IMG/VR virus record: IMGVR_UViG_3300048912_000097
Span: 1 to 45,182 of that record
Strand: one strand, 5' to 3'
DNA: 45,182 nt
Source: a virus
Part shown: piece by piece, positions 32,931 through 39,649 of the stretch
Layout of the letters: every line of letters starts with the position of its first letter
Position numbering within the stretch: position 1 is the first letter of the stretch
Translations under genes and position numbers: made by a program
Notes under the pieces: generated by a model
Seen by the model: only the letters and a program-made list of their open reading frames with translations
The model's database searches: none
What the model was told of the DNA's origin: nothing

Positions 32931-33574
32931 CAGAACGGCTCCGTTACGGGTTGGCGGCTGGGGCGAAGTCCGGCCCATTCGGGGGACCAGCGCGGCGGCA
33001 GCTCGTAATGCCGTCGGACGTGCTCTCTGACGATCGCGGCCGTCATCGCCGGTTCACCCTCGACGTTCTCGACATCGAAGTCGACGTCGAGCGCCTCGAC
33101 CTGTTCGGACACATGGCCGCTGTTCGCGCCGTAGCTAGGCGCGCCCGGCCGGGTTACGCGGCCGACCACGCCGCCGAGGTCGCGCACCGCTTCGACCTCA
33201 TTCTGAAACCGAACGTCGGTGATGACGACGTCCGCGCCGTCGTTCAGCAGGGCGGTCGCCTTACGCATGGCGGTCTTGATCCAGATGTCAGGGTCGGTGT
33301 TGTCGCGCATGCTGACGCCGAAGTTCTGGAGGTACGTAACAACGTCGGGGTAGCTGTCTTTCGCGTCTTCCCAGCCGACGAGGTCGACGAGTTGGGCGAG
33401 GCGGATCATGCGGAAGCCGTCTCGGCCTCCGGCGGAGATGACAGGGTCCGCGTCGTACGCGGCGGCTTTGAGCGCATCGGCGAACGCGACGCGGGTAAAG
33501 CCGTGCAGGTGGCGGGCGATGGTGTCTTTCCCGCTGCGTTTCCGGCCGACAAGGCCGAGTAACTGGCGAGGCAA
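32930..33574 (-). CDS. Deoxynucleoside monophosphate kinase
   Basis: A 214-residue protein from TTG 33574, with AAGGAG 6 nt upstream. The P-loop GLVGRKRSGKDTIA (residues 7-20), the LQNFGVSMRDNTDPDIWI substrate loop and DVVITDVRFQNEVEAV match the phage dNMP kinase family (T4 gp1-like), which makes dNDPs for phage DNA synthesis. It is coupled to the exonuclease gene. Confidence 0.85.
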   Translation of the reverse strand: MPRQLLGLVGRKRSGKDTIARHLHGFTRVAFADALKAAAYDADPVISAGGRDGFRMIRLAQLVDLVGWEDAKDSYPDVVTYLQNFGVSMRDNTDPDIWIKTAMRKATALLNDGADVVITDVRFQNEVEAVRDLGGVVGRVTRPGAPSYGANSGHVSEQVEALDVDFDVENVEGEPAMTAAIVREHVRRHYELPPRWSPEWAGLRPSRQPVTEPF

Positions 33575-33583
33575 AGCGTCTCC

Positions 33584-33778
33584 TTACAGGAAGATGTCTC
33601 GGTTTTCGTTCTGGTCGATCGGCGAGTAACGGTGATTGCTGTCGGGCATGAGTGACCCGGTCGGGTCGCCGGGCTGCCCGCAGAATTCGCAAGTGTTGCT
33701 GTCGTCTGTGGTCAGCCAGGAGAAGTCGCAGGGCGTACAGAGCCAGCGCTGCGGGTTGTATCTGGTGGACTTTCCCAC
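33584..33778 (-). CDS. Small zinc-ribbon protein
   Basis: A 64-residue protein from GTG 33778, with GGAGG upstream (MGKSTRYNPQRWLCTPCDFS). CTPC and CEFCGQPGD form a zinc ribbon; the tail is polar. Its first 67 nt overlap the end of the next gene upstream in another frame. Confidence 0.6.
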   Translation of the reverse strand: MGKSTRYNPQRWLCTPCDFSWLTTDDSNTCEFCGQPGDPTGSLMPDSNHRYSPIDQNENRDIFL

Positions 33779-33897
33779 GGGTGCGCCTCCGTGTCGGCGC
33801 GATGCTCCGCGAGTAGCGTGTTCGCGCGATTGATCCAGTCGGTTAGGACCGGTTTCGGTTTTGAGAACCGCGGGTCGACCGGCTTCGGCTTCTTCAT
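33712..33897 (-). CDS. Small basic/helical protein (overlapping)
   Basis: A 61-residue frame (MKKPKPVDPRFSKPKPVLTD), with a helical segment WINRANTLLAEHRADTEAH. ATG 33897 makes an ATGA overlap with the nuclease gene. Its last ~22 codons run antisense-free but out of frame through the start of the zinc-ribbon gene, which is an unusually long overlap, so the true extent is uncertain. Confidence 0.45.
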   Translation of the reverse strand: MKKPKPVDPRFSKPKPVLTDWINRANTLLAEHRADTEAHPWESPPDTTRSAGSVRPATSPG

Positions 33898-34367
33898 AGC
33901 GGCAGCGGGTCGCCGTATCCGGCGGCGCGGAGTAGCGCGACGGCCTCGGCGAGGAGGAGCCGCACGACCGGCAGGCGTCCCGCGCCGGTGTAGAACCACT
34001 CATTCTCGGCGAGCGCGGCTTCGGCGAGGTGGACGTACGCCCAGCCGGGCAGGAACGCCCACCATGAGCCAGCGTTCGCCGCGCCCTTCCCCTTGCGTTT
34101 ACACACGAGTACGGCGACATCGGCACGCCTGTTCACCCGCTCCGTTTCGGTTTCCGACATCCAGGCGTGGATCTGCGCGTCGGACGCCGACTCGGCGGCG
34201 TGGCCGCCTTTCACTTCCCACGCGACGCCGGGCGTGCCGGTGATGTCGCCTTCGTCGAGCGCGCCGTGCAGCGCGGGCCGTTCCGCGCTCGGGAAGCCGT
34301 GCGCGACGAGGTGCCGCACGACCGCCGTCTCGCACGCGGTGCCGATCTCCTTCGGTTTATTCACCAT
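33894..34367 (-). CDS. Holliday-junction-resolvase-like nuclease
   Basis: A 157-residue protein (MVNKPKEIGTACETAVVRHL). The order E in GTACETAVV, LDEGDITG, AWEVKGGH and a later VAVLVCKRKG fits the PD-(D/E)XK fold of phage and archaeal-type resolvases. It would cut branched DNA before packaging. It overlaps the gene upstream by 11 nt. Confidence 0.72.
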   Translation of the reverse strand: MVNKPKEIGTACETAVVRHLVAHGFPSAERPALHGALDEGDITGTPGVAWEVKGGHAAESASDAQIHAWMSETETERVNRRADVAVLVCKRKGKGAANAGSWWAFLPGWAYVHLAEAALAENEWFYTGAGRLPVVRLLLAEAVALLRAAGYGDPLPL

Positions 34368-34554
34368 TGGGCACCTCGACGAGCGCCTCGACGATGACGC
34401 GGTACTCGCGCACCTCGCCGTCGAGTGGTACTTCTTTCTGCACGCGCTGAAGCGACGAGCGGGCGCCGACGCCGAGCGCGCCGGTCAGGTCGAACAGCGC
34501 TAGGAGGTCGGCCGGGTCGTACGTGCGAGTGTGAGTCATGCGGAGTCGCTTCAC
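34357..34554 (-). CDS. Small hypothetical protein
   Basis: A 65-residue protein from GTG 34554 (GTGA overlap; MKRLRMTHTRTYDPADLLAL). Internal ATG 34539 (MTHTRTYD) is a possible alternative. A helix, a Gly turn and two strands (VREYRVIVEALVEV) are visible. Function unknown. Confidence 0.5.
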   Translation of the reverse strand: MKRLRMTHTRTYDPADLLALFDLTGALGVGARSSLQRVQKEVPLDGEVREYRVIVEALVEVPNGE

Positions 34555-34778
34555 GGCTTGTCCTTCTTGTCGAGCGGCTGCGGCACCCAGAGACGGCCGT
34601 CGGCGACGAGCTGGCGGTAATCGTCGGTCTCGACCCGGTGGACGGTGTGCCCGCACTCGTCGCAGATCCGCCAGCGCGGCCAGTCGGCGGGCTTCGTGAT
34701 CGTGTGACTGCAGGGCGCGGCGGGCGCGGCGGGCGGCGTGATCGGCGCGAGGACCGACGCGAAACCTCCGGCGCTCAC
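34551..34778 (-). CDS. Small zinc-finger-like protein
   Basis: A 75-residue protein from GTG 34778 (GTGA overlap; MSAGGFASVLAPITPPAAPA). PCSHTITKP, then WRICDECGHTVHRVETDDY supply C, H, C, C and H ligands. The end is basic (PQPLDKKDKP). Probably nucleic-acid binding. Confidence 0.55.
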   Translation of the reverse strand: MSAGGFASVLAPITPPAAPAAPCSHTITKPADWPRWRICDECGHTVHRVETDDYRQLVADGRLWVPQPLDKKDKP

Positions 34779-35059
34779 CGGACGGCCTCGACCGCGGCCG
34801 GGGTGATGCCCCAGGTTTCGCCCGCGCGGAGCGGGTTGGGCTCGTTCTCGTCGATGAGCCAGCGGTCGATGACGAACGGCAGGCCGACTTCGCATTCGAC
34901 GGAGTCGAACATGAACGCGACCGGGTCGACGTGCTGCCCGGCGGCGTCGAGCGCGGAGTGCCACACGGTGCCGATGTGCGCGTCGAGGTCGAGGTCGAGC
35001 ACGGCCTCGGAGGTGTCGACGATGTACCGGCCGGTGTCGGGCAGCGCGAGGATGGTCAC
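34775..35059 (-). CDS. Hypothetical early protein
   Basis: A 94-residue acidic protein from GTG 35059 (GTGA overlap; MTILALPDTGRYIVDTSEAV). The FMFDSVECEVGLPFVIDRWL segment is strand-rich. It is one of the coupled series of small early genes. Acidic small early proteins are sometimes DNA mimics or inhibitors, but nothing specific supports that here. Confidence 0.55.
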   Translation of the reverse strand: MTILALPDTGRYIVDTSEAVLDLDLDAHIGTVWHSALDAAGQHVDPVAFMFDSVECEVGLPFVIDRWLIDENEPNPLRAGETWGITPAAVEAVR

Positions 35060-35232
35060 GGCGTCGACCGTTCGGCGCGTTGCGCGGCGGCGTGGACGGC
35101 GCGCATCTTCGCGGCGTTCTCGATGCGCTTCAGCTCTTCGGTGCCGTTCATGCGGAACCGCGGCGGCCTGCCACGGCGGGGGCGTGCCGCGTTGTTCCGG
35201 GCGCGACGGTTGCGCGGCTGCGGGGCGGTCAC
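35056..35232 (-). CDS. Small arginine-rich protein
   Basis: A 58-residue frame from GTG 35232 to TGA 35056, with GTGA overlaps at both ends. It reads MTAPQPRNRRARNNAARPRR, then a helix (GTEELKRIENAAKMRAVHAA). The strongly basic N-terminus suggests nucleic-acid binding. It fills what would otherwise be the only gap in the overlapping series, which is the main support. Confidence 0.6.
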   Translation of the reverse strand: MTAPQPRNRRARNNAARPRRGRPPRFRMNGTEELKRIENAAKMRAVHAAAQRAERSTP

Positions 35233-35564
35233 GGCCGGACGCCGGTCAGGATGTACTCGGTTAGCGCGATCGCCTCGGCCGGGTCGTCGGCCATGCGTGC
35301 GGCGGCGCTGAACGCTTCGGTGCGCGCGGCGGCGTGCATGTCGGGCCGCCGGTTCACCGGCTCCGACTCGGGCTTCACCTGTTCGCCGAGCGCGCGTGTC
35401 AGGGCGTCGCGGACGCGACGCGCCTCGGCAAGACTGAGGTAGGCGCTGACAATGCGCGACGGCTCCGAGTGGTGACCCATCGCTAACTTGATGTCGCCGT
35501 CAGGGTCGGGCCGGTCGGCGACCTCGACTTCCTTGCATCCGTAGGAGACGGTGAATTTCGGCAT
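35229..35564 (-). CDS. Hypothetical early protein
   Basis: A 111-residue protein (MPKFTVSYGCKEVEVADRPD). The first half is strand-rich with LAMGHHSEPSRIVSAYLSL; the second is helical (EARRVRDALTRALGEQVK). It is coupled to the arginine-rich small gene. No family is recognised. Confidence 0.55.
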   Translation of the reverse strand: MPKFTVSYGCKEVEVADRPDPDGDIKLAMGHHSEPSRIVSAYLSLAEARRVRDALTRALGEQVKPESEPVNRRPDMHAAARTEAFSAAARMADDPAEAIALTEYILTGVRP

Positions 35565-35606
35565 GGCGGAGCTGTCCTTTCGTGCGGCGGGTGGGTTGTG
35601 GTGCGG

Positions 35607-35816
35607 TCAGGCGACGAACGACTCGACGTCGCCGCGGCGGTACCGGGCTCGGCCGTTCACGTAGCACGGGGCCGGGCCTCGTTCGAGGTAGCGCCAGTTA
35701 CGGAGCGTCTTCGTGGTGACGCGGAGGAGGTCGGCCGTCTCGGCCGGTGTCAGCAGCTCCGCGGCCGCGCCGCGGGTCATTACCTCGCGGCTTCCAGACG
35801 GCGCGGCCGGGGTCAC
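35607..35816 (-). CDS. Excisionase/MerR-type HTH protein
   Basis: A 69-residue protein from GTG 35816 (GTGA overlap). LLTPAETADLLRVTTKTLRN, then WRYLERGPAPCYVNGRARYRRGDVESFV is the winged-HTH pattern (HTH_17) used by phage excisionases. It is the second gene of the leftward early operon, a good place for a directionality factor for the integrase at 37089-38240, or for a transcription regulator. Confidence 0.75.
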   Translation of the reverse strand: MTPAAPSGSREVMTRGAAAELLTPAETADLLRVTTKTLRNWRYLERGPAPCYVNGRARYRRGDVESFVA

Positions 35817-36097
35817 TGCGGGTCGGGCGTGCCCGCGGCTGCGATCGCGAACAGCTCGCGAAAGCCGGTGAAGGGGAACGCCGTCAACGTGTGTGCGATG
35901 AACTTCGGGGACGGGTCGGTCCTGCCGAGGAGGACGTTCGCGACGGTCTTCTCGGTGAGGCCGAGCTGCGCGGCGAGGCGGGCGTACGTGTCGAGTCCGG
36001 TGTTGGCACGCAATGACGCCCAGGCGCGCTGTCGGGGTCGGATCGTGTAGCCCTGCTCGGAGGTCTTTCGCATACGAGAGAACTTACGCTCAGTCAT
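35813..36097 (-). CDS. Cro-like HTH regulator
   Basis: A 94-residue protein from ATG 36097. TYARLAAQLGLTEKTVANVLLGRT is an XRE-type helix-turn-helix. It is the first leftward gene from the divergent immunity region, opposite the repressor, which is the classic place for Cro. The N-terminal 30 residues are basic. A second ATG at 36073 (MRKTSEQ) is possible. Confidence 0.72.
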   Translation of the reverse strand: MTERKFSRMRKTSEQGYTIRPRQRAWASLRANTGLDTYARLAAQLGLTEKTVANVLLGRTDPSPKFIAHTLTAFPFTGFRELFAIAAAGTPDPQ

Positions 36098-36269
36098 TGA
36101 TACCGAGCAAACAGCACCTCGGCGTGTCGAAACGCGTTTCTGTTCGTTACACTCAGTGACGCCCGGATTCCCTGGCCTGCGTGATACATCGTTGGCAAGA
36201 AGTTGCCAGACTTACGCGCGCGTGCCTCGCCGGAGGGCGCCTATTTGCGCGCATGCAATAATCCCGATC
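36098..36269. promoter_or_regulatory. Divergent immunity control region
   Basis: This 172-nt gap lies between the leftward Cro-like gene and the rightward repressor. It contains a 12-bp palindrome GAAACGCGTTTC (36129-36140), a TGGCAA-GAAG-TTGCCA inverted repeat near 36193-36208, and on the plus strand a possible -10 TACACT (36148-36153). The palindrome lies between that -10 and its expected -35, as an autoregulating operator would. Promoter assignments are inference. Confidence 0.5.
36129..36140. promoter_or_regulatory. Candidate repressor/Cro operator palindrome
   Basis: GAAACGCGTTTC is a perfect 12-bp palindrome in the middle of the repressor-Cro intergenic region. No second copy was noticed elsewhere in the window. 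Confidence 0.45.
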
Positions 36270-36689
36270 ATGCCTAACGACAGTACGAAATGGGGGCCGC
36301 GCCTGTACGCGTGGCTGGAGGCGTACTGGCGCGCGAACGACACGAACGCGAACGCCTGGTCGGATGCACACCCCGGCATCCAGGGCGCCACGTTGTCACG
36401 CTGGAAGACGGGAACCGTGCCGTCCCTGCCAGCCATGCGCGCCGTAGCCGACGCCGCCGGAGTGTCGCTCGTCGACGTGCTCGCCATCGCCGGGGCGCTG
36501 CGCAACGGTGAAGCGACATCCGAGCCGCCAGTGCCCGCACCGCCGTCCATCGACGTAGCGATCGCGCAAGATCCGGACCTGTCGCCGCTTGCGCGTAAGA
36601 CGCTGCGCGACCTGCTCGGCGCGATCCGCGAGGCGGAGGCCGCGGAGCCGGAGCGGCCTCGGCGAACGAACCGGCGGCGGCCGAGGTGA
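36270..36689 (+). CDS. XRE-family immunity repressor
   Basis: A 139-residue protein. ATG 36270 (MPNDSTKWGPRLYAWLEAYW) has no Shine-Dalgarno but follows an AATAAT -10-like element by 7 nt, so leaderless translation is likely, as for lambda cI from its maintenance promoter. The helix-turn-helix is around HPGIQGATLSRWKTGTVPSL and AVADAAGVSLVDVLAIAGAL. The end is a basic tail (RPRRTNRRRPR). Divergent from the Cro-like gene and just upstream of the integrase module, it is the best lysogeny-repressor candidate. Confidence 0.72.
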   Translation: MPNDSTKWGPRLYAWLEAYWRANDTNANAWSDAHPGIQGATLSRWKTGTVPSLPAMRAVADAAGVSLVDVLAIAGALRNGEATSEPPVPAPPSIDVAIAQDPDLSPLARKTLRDLLGAIREAEAAEPERPRRTNRRRPR

Positions 36690-36702
36690 CGGTGAGTGTG
36701 GT

Positions 36703-36724
36703 CACGTTACCGTCTGTTAACGTG
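36703..36724. repeat. CACGTTA/TAACGTG inverted repeat
   Basis: Two perfect 7-bp arms (36703-36709 and 36718-36724) with an 8-nt spacer lie just after the repressor stop and before the membrane gene. It could be an operator for a promoter serving 36825-38425, or a weak transcript hairpin. Confidence 0.4.
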
Positions 36725-36824
36725 CCCGGTGTCTGAATGGTACGTTTTACGTGCACCACACACGTCCGACAGCGCGCGTGAGAGGTGCGGGACTTACACG
36801 AGAAAGGGGAGGGGGGTCTCACCT

Positions 36825-37085
36825 ATGCACGAGAAGGTGCATGTCGCATGGAGTGTCCAGACACGTGAGGCTGCGCGCGCCTGCAGGCGCCGCAAGCGGA
36901 TCCTTGCAGCCGTCGCGGTCTTCGTGCTGCTGATGGCACCGTCGCCGGTCATGATGGCGATGCGGGCGCATTACGGCAACGTGATCATGTTCCACAAGAC
37001 GAGGCGCGGCCCGGACGGCGACGGCGACGCCGACGACAGGCAGCCCCCGTCGACGCCGACTGTCACTGTCACGGCGCGGCGGTAG
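36825..37085 (+). CDS. Membrane protein in the immunity cassette
   Basis: An 86-residue protein; ATG 36825 has AGGGGAGGGGGG upstream. After a charged cytoplasmic part (MHEKVHVAWSVQTREAARAC) there is one TM segment (ILAAVAVFVLLMAPSPVMMAM) and a polar, Asp/Pro-rich outer tail (GPDGDGDADDRQPPSTPTVT). It lies between repressor and integrase. Lysogen-expressed membrane proteins in this place often block superinfection, but that is only inference here. Confidence 0.55.
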   Translation: MHEKVHVAWSVQTREAARACRRRKRILAAVAVFVLLMAPSPVMMAMRAHYGNVIMFHKTRRGPDGDGDADDRQPPSTPTVTVTARR

Positions 37086-37088
37086 ACG

Positions 37089-38240
37089 ATGCCCGGACAC
37101 GTCCGCAAGCTCGACGGCCGCCGGAAGCCGTGGCAGGTCACCTACCACGACCCGGCCGGGCGGCGCCGCGCGCGGGCGTTCGTCCGGAAGCTCGACGCCG
37201 ACCGGTTCCTCGCCGAGCAGACAGTCGAGGTCGGCACCGGGAAATGGATCGATCCGCGGGCCGGGCGGCTCCCGTTCGGCGAGTACGCCCGGACATGGAT
37301 CGATCAACGCCCGGTGCGCGAGTCGACCCGTGAGCGTTACCGCGGGTACTGGTCGCACATGCGGGAGCTGCACGCCGTGCCGCTGGCGAACCTGACTCCG
37401 GCTCTCATGCGGGCCTGGCAGGCGGCCCTGGCCGGGAGGCTGGCCGCGTCCACAGCGGGAACGGTGCGCAACGTCGCCGCGACGATCCTGCACGACGCCG
37501 TGCGGGACAAGCTGGTCGCCGCGTCGCCGCTCGACGACGTCGCGCCGCCAGCGAAACCTGACCGCGTGCTCGTGCGGCCGATGCCGGTCGGAGACGCGTT
37601 CACGCTCGCGGAGGCGTTCACGCCGCGCTACCGTGCGGCCGTCCTCCTCGGCCTCGGCGCCGGGCCGCGCCGCGGTGAGGCGTTCGGCCTCACTGTCGAC
37701 CGGGTCGACTTCCTGCGCCGGGCCGTCACCATCGACCGGCAGCTCGTCGGCGTCGAGGCGGGCCAGCCAGTGTTCGGGCCGCCGAAGACTCGGGCGTCGT
37801 CGAGGGTGGTGCCGGTGCCGGGCGAGGTTGTCGAGATCCTCGCCGCGCACCTCGCCGCGTGGCCTGCCGTGCCCGGCTCCGGATGGTGGCGCGAGGCCGG
37901 GGGAGCGTTGACGCCGCTCACGCACGGCGGGCTCGTGTTCACGGCTCCGCGTGGCGGGCCTGCCGGTCGCGCGAAGGTCGGCGACGCGTGGCGCCGCGCG
38001 GAGGGTAAGGCGTTCGGTGAGCGCCGCGGCGGCCGCTTCCACGACCTGCGGCACGTCTACGCGTCGGCGCTGATCGAGGCGGGCGAGTCGGTGAAGGTCG
38101 TTCAGGCGCGGCTCGGCCACGCGTCGGCGCAGGAGACGCTCGACACATATGCGCATCTGTGGCCGGACTCGGAGCATCAGACACGCAAGGCGATCGGCGC
38201 CATGTTCACCCGCACGAGCGACGAGGAGGTCGCGCAATGA
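37089..38240 (+). CDS. int: Tyrosine integrase
   Basis: A 383-residue site-specific recombinase. It has an AP2-like N-terminal arm-binding domain (RRKPWQVTYHDPAGRRRARA), a core-binding domain (FGEYARTWIDQRPVRESTRE) and a catalytic domain with R194 (GPRRGE), K233 (PPKTRASSR), H318 and R321 (HDLRH), H344 (RLGH) and Y354 (LDTYAHL). All expected catalytic residues are present. Integrates the phage by attP/attB recombination. attP was not identified with certainty; see the repeat region at 39060-39290. Confidence 0.93.
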   Translation: MPGHVRKLDGRRKPWQVTYHDPAGRRRARAFVRKLDADRFLAEQTVEVGTGKWIDPRAGRLPFGEYARTWIDQRPVRESTRERYRGYWSHMRELHAVPLANLTPALMRAWQAALAGRLAASTAGTVRNVAATILHDAVRDKLVAASPLDDVAPPAKPDRVLVRPMPVGDAFTLAEAFTPRYRAAVLLGLGAGPRRGEAFGLTVDRVDFLRRAVTIDRQLVGVEAGQPVFGPPKTRASSRVVPVPGEVVEILAAHLAAWPAVPGSGWWREAGGALTPLTHGGLVFTAPRGGPAGRAKVGDAWRRAEGKAFGERRGGRFHDLRHVYASALIEAGESVKVVQARLGHASAQETLDTYAHLWPDSEHQTRKAIGAMFTRTSDEEVAQ

Positions 38241-38425
38241 TCATCGTTCTGGTTGTCGGACTCGTCCTGTCGCTGTGGGTGTTCTCCGTGTTCGCGTGCG
38301 ACTGGATCGGCGCCCGCAAGGGCTACCCCGGCGGCCGCGGCCGGTTCATCGCGATGGGCGCGTTCCTCGGCCTGCTCGGCGTCGGCGTCGCCGCGATGAT
38401 GCCGGATCAACATTCGCGCGTGTAA
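38237..38425 (+). CDS. Small two-TM membrane protein
   Basis: A 62-residue protein; ATG 38237 overlaps the integrase stop (ATGA). Two hydrophobic segments: MIIVLVVGLVLSLWVFSVFA and FIAMGAFLGLLGVGVAAMM. It is co-translated with the integrase, hence probably made in lysogens; role unknown. Its stop lies at a GTGTAAAC element, so the next promoter begins inside its last codons. Confidence 0.55.
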   Translation: MIIVLVVGLVLSLWVFSVFACDWIGARKGYPGGRGRFIAMGAFLGLLGVGVAAMMPDQHSRV

Positions 38426-38466
38426 ACACTTGTGCGCCCGTCTTGCGTGCGCGTAAGATGAGGGCA
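38420..38466 (+). promoter_or_regulatory. Leaderless promoter, class B
   Basis: GTGTAAAC (38420-38427), TTGTGC (-35, 38430-38435), 18 nt, TAAGAT (-10, 38454-38459), 6 nt, ATG 38466. Shares GTCTTGCG and GCGTAAGAT with the promoters at 43972 and 44747. Confidence 0.75.
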
Positions 38467-38828
38467 TGACAACGACAACCGCCCCGGCCACCACAGTCTC
38501 ACTCCGCAAGGCTCACCACGAGCCGCTTCGCTTCGACTGCGCCGCCGAAGATGTCTGGTACGCGCTCGAAGGCCGCCCGCTGTGGTGGGACGAAGCCTCG
38601 TACATCCGCTACCAGTCGGACACGGGCGACGAGCCGTGGCGCGTCTACCGTCTCCGCCGCCAGCCGGGCTCGGCGCCGATTGAGCGCGGCTGGGCGCGCT
38701 ACGAATGGAACGAGGACACCGACGAGTACGAGCTGTCGATCTGGTTCGAATCCGACATCGCCGCCGCGAACGCCGCGCTCGACGCGAAGGCCGCCGAGTG
38801 GTCCGGCTGGGACGAGGTGCCGTTCTGA
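38466..38828 (+). CDS. Leaderless accessory protein, unknown function
   Basis: A 120-residue protein (MTTTTAPATTVSLRKAHHEP). It has no Shine-Dalgarno and starts at the predicted transcript start. The body is compact and aromatic (DVWYALEGRPLWWDEASYIR, RYEWNEDTDEYELSIWFESD) and ends WDEVPF. The first nucleotides (ATGACAACGACA) are repeated at the start of the gene at 44793. First gene of a two-gene unit ended by the hairpin at 39035. Confidence 0.7.
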   Translation: MTTTTAPATTVSLRKAHHEPLRFDCAAEDVWYALEGRPLWWDEASYIRYQSDTGDEPWRVYRLRRQPGSAPIERGWARYEWNEDTDEYELSIWFESDIAAANAALDAKAAEWSGWDEVPF

Positions 38829-39016
38829 TGGCGCGCCAGGATCCGGCCTCGCGGATCATGCGGCAGGCCGTCGCGTTCGACCGGCTCGCCGCGAAGGCGT
38901 ACCGCGCCGGGAGCTTCCCGACGTACCGCGCGTACGCGGCCCGCTCCAACCGACTGAAGCAACAGGCGCACACGATGCGCACCCGAGCGCAGGAGAGCGA
39001 CCGGAGAGCGACATAA
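38828..39016 (+). CDS. Small basic helical protein
   Basis: A 62-residue protein (MARQDPASRIMRQAVAFDRL); ATG 38828 overlaps the previous stop (TGATG). It is rich in Arg/Ala and probably a single helical bundle (AAKAYRAGSFPTYRAYAARS). Closed by a terminator. Function unknown. Confidence 0.6.
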   Translation: MARQDPASRIMRQAVAFDRLAAKAYRAGSFPTYRAYAARSNRLKQQAHTMRTRAQESDRRAT

Positions 39017-39034
39017 CCCGCCAACCAGACAGCC

Positions 39035-39058
39035 GAGGCCCCGCACCCGCGGGGCCTC
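39035..39058 (+). terminator. Hairpin terminator after 38828-39016
   Basis: GAGGCCCCGC and GCGGGGCCTC form a perfect 10-bp stem with an ACCC loop, 18 nt after the stop. The downstream U content is weak (CGCGTCGTTT). Confidence 0.65.
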
Positions 39059-39165
39059 GCGTCGTTTCCCGACCGGTCTCCGGCTTACAGGTCGACTCGT
39101 CCGTCGCCCGGCCTGTAACTACGCGGAACGTAGGCTGTGGGCCAACGTTTCCGGTACTTTCGCGG

Positions 39166-39267
39166 CGTCCCGCTGCGTCCCTGAGCGTCCTCGACCGTCC
39201 CGCTCTGCCAGCGACATCGAGCGACATTCTCGGCCCGCTGCGGGCCTCTGAGCGACACGAGAGCGAC
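39166..39267. repeat. 10-bp-phased CGTCCY and AGCGAC repeats
   Basis: Four CGTCCY units start at 39166, 39176, 39186 and 39196 with exact 10-nt spacing. AGCGAC units start at 39210, 39220, 39251 and 39262. All lie in non-coding DNA downstream of the integrase cassette. Confidence 0.55.
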
Positions 39268-39286
39268 TCGAATCTCGCGTCAGGTC

Positions 39287-39324
39287 TTGCGCTCGCGTAA
39301 TGAGTGTGCGTAACCTGGCCCGTG
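39287..39324 (+). promoter_or_regulatory. Leaderless-type promoter without GTGTAAAC
   Basis: TTGCGC (-35, 39287-39292), 18 nt, TAACCT (-10, 39311-39316), 5 nt, GTG 39322. The GTG is in frame with ATG 39352, which has its own AGGAGG. It shares the geometry of the promoter family but lacks the GTGTAAAC box. Confidence 0.55.
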
Positions 39325-39351
39325 AGAGGAACCGACGACAGGAGGAGCGTC

Positions 39352-39648
39352 ATGGGTATCAACGGTGATTATCTGACGATGGCGGAGGCGTGCGGCGAGG
39401 TCGAGCCGCGTGGCGTCTCGTTCGTGCCGGGCGTCGACTTCGACCCGTACGACGAGTACGACGTCCAGGCCGTGCGCGGCGCGATGGAGAACAGCCGGTT
39501 CGACTCGCTCCGGCGGCTCGAACGCGATAACGCCTCGCTCCGTGCGGAGCTGGCGCGGCTGTCCGGCGACCACGACGACGAGGGTTACGAAGAGGCGTGC
39601 GAGAACGTGTCCTGCACATGCGGTCACCCCGACTGCGGGGCGTGCTGA
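39352..39648 (+). CDS. Accessory protein with C-terminal Cys/His module
   Basis: A 98-residue protein from ATG 39352 (ACAGGAGGAGCGTC upstream), or 10 residues longer from the in-frame leaderless GTG 39322. It begins MGINGDYLTMAEACGEVEPR, has a coiled segment (SLRRLERDNASLRAELARLS) and ends EEACENVSCTCGHPDCGAC, a Cys/His cluster suited to zinc. Almost the same tail ends the protein at 44793-45107. Function unknown. Confidence 0.68.
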   Translation: MGINGDYLTMAEACGEVEPRGVSFVPGVDFDPYDEYDVQAVRGAMENSRFDSLRRLERDNASLRAELARLSGDHDDEGYEEACENVSCTCGHPDCGAC

Positions 39649-39649
39649 C

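Larger units (their letters stand above)
39017..39321. other. Non-coding region with phased repeats (possible attP)
   Basis: About 300 nt without a credible gene. It holds a terminator hairpin (39035-39058), TTACAGG/CCTGTAA arms with a 20-nt spacer (39085-39118), a small CTACG/CGTAG hairpin (39119-39133), four CGTCCY hexamers at exactly 10-nt intervals (39166, 39176, 39186, 39196), AGCGAC copies at 39210, 39220, 39251 and 39262, and a leaderless-type promoter from 39287. Short repeats on one helix face suggest cooperative protein binding such as integrase arm sites. Confidence 0.45.

Noticed and set aside
36156-36269. N-terminal extension of the repressor to an upstream start at 36156
   Set aside because: The added sequence is Arg/Cys-rich, overlaps the operator region and has no ribosome site; ATG 36270 gives a normal-looking repressor N-terminus.
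39166-39267. CRISPR-like array
   Set aside because: Repeat units are 6 nt with 4-nt gaps, far too short for CRISPR; no cas genes, and the Cas4-like nuclease is a phage recombination-type gene.
39255-39285. tRNA-3'-end-like sequence with GACTCGAATCTCGC near a possible attP
   Set aside because: The T-arm stem does not pair properly and no acceptor or anticodon arms are found nearby; too weak to call a tRNA fragment or att core.
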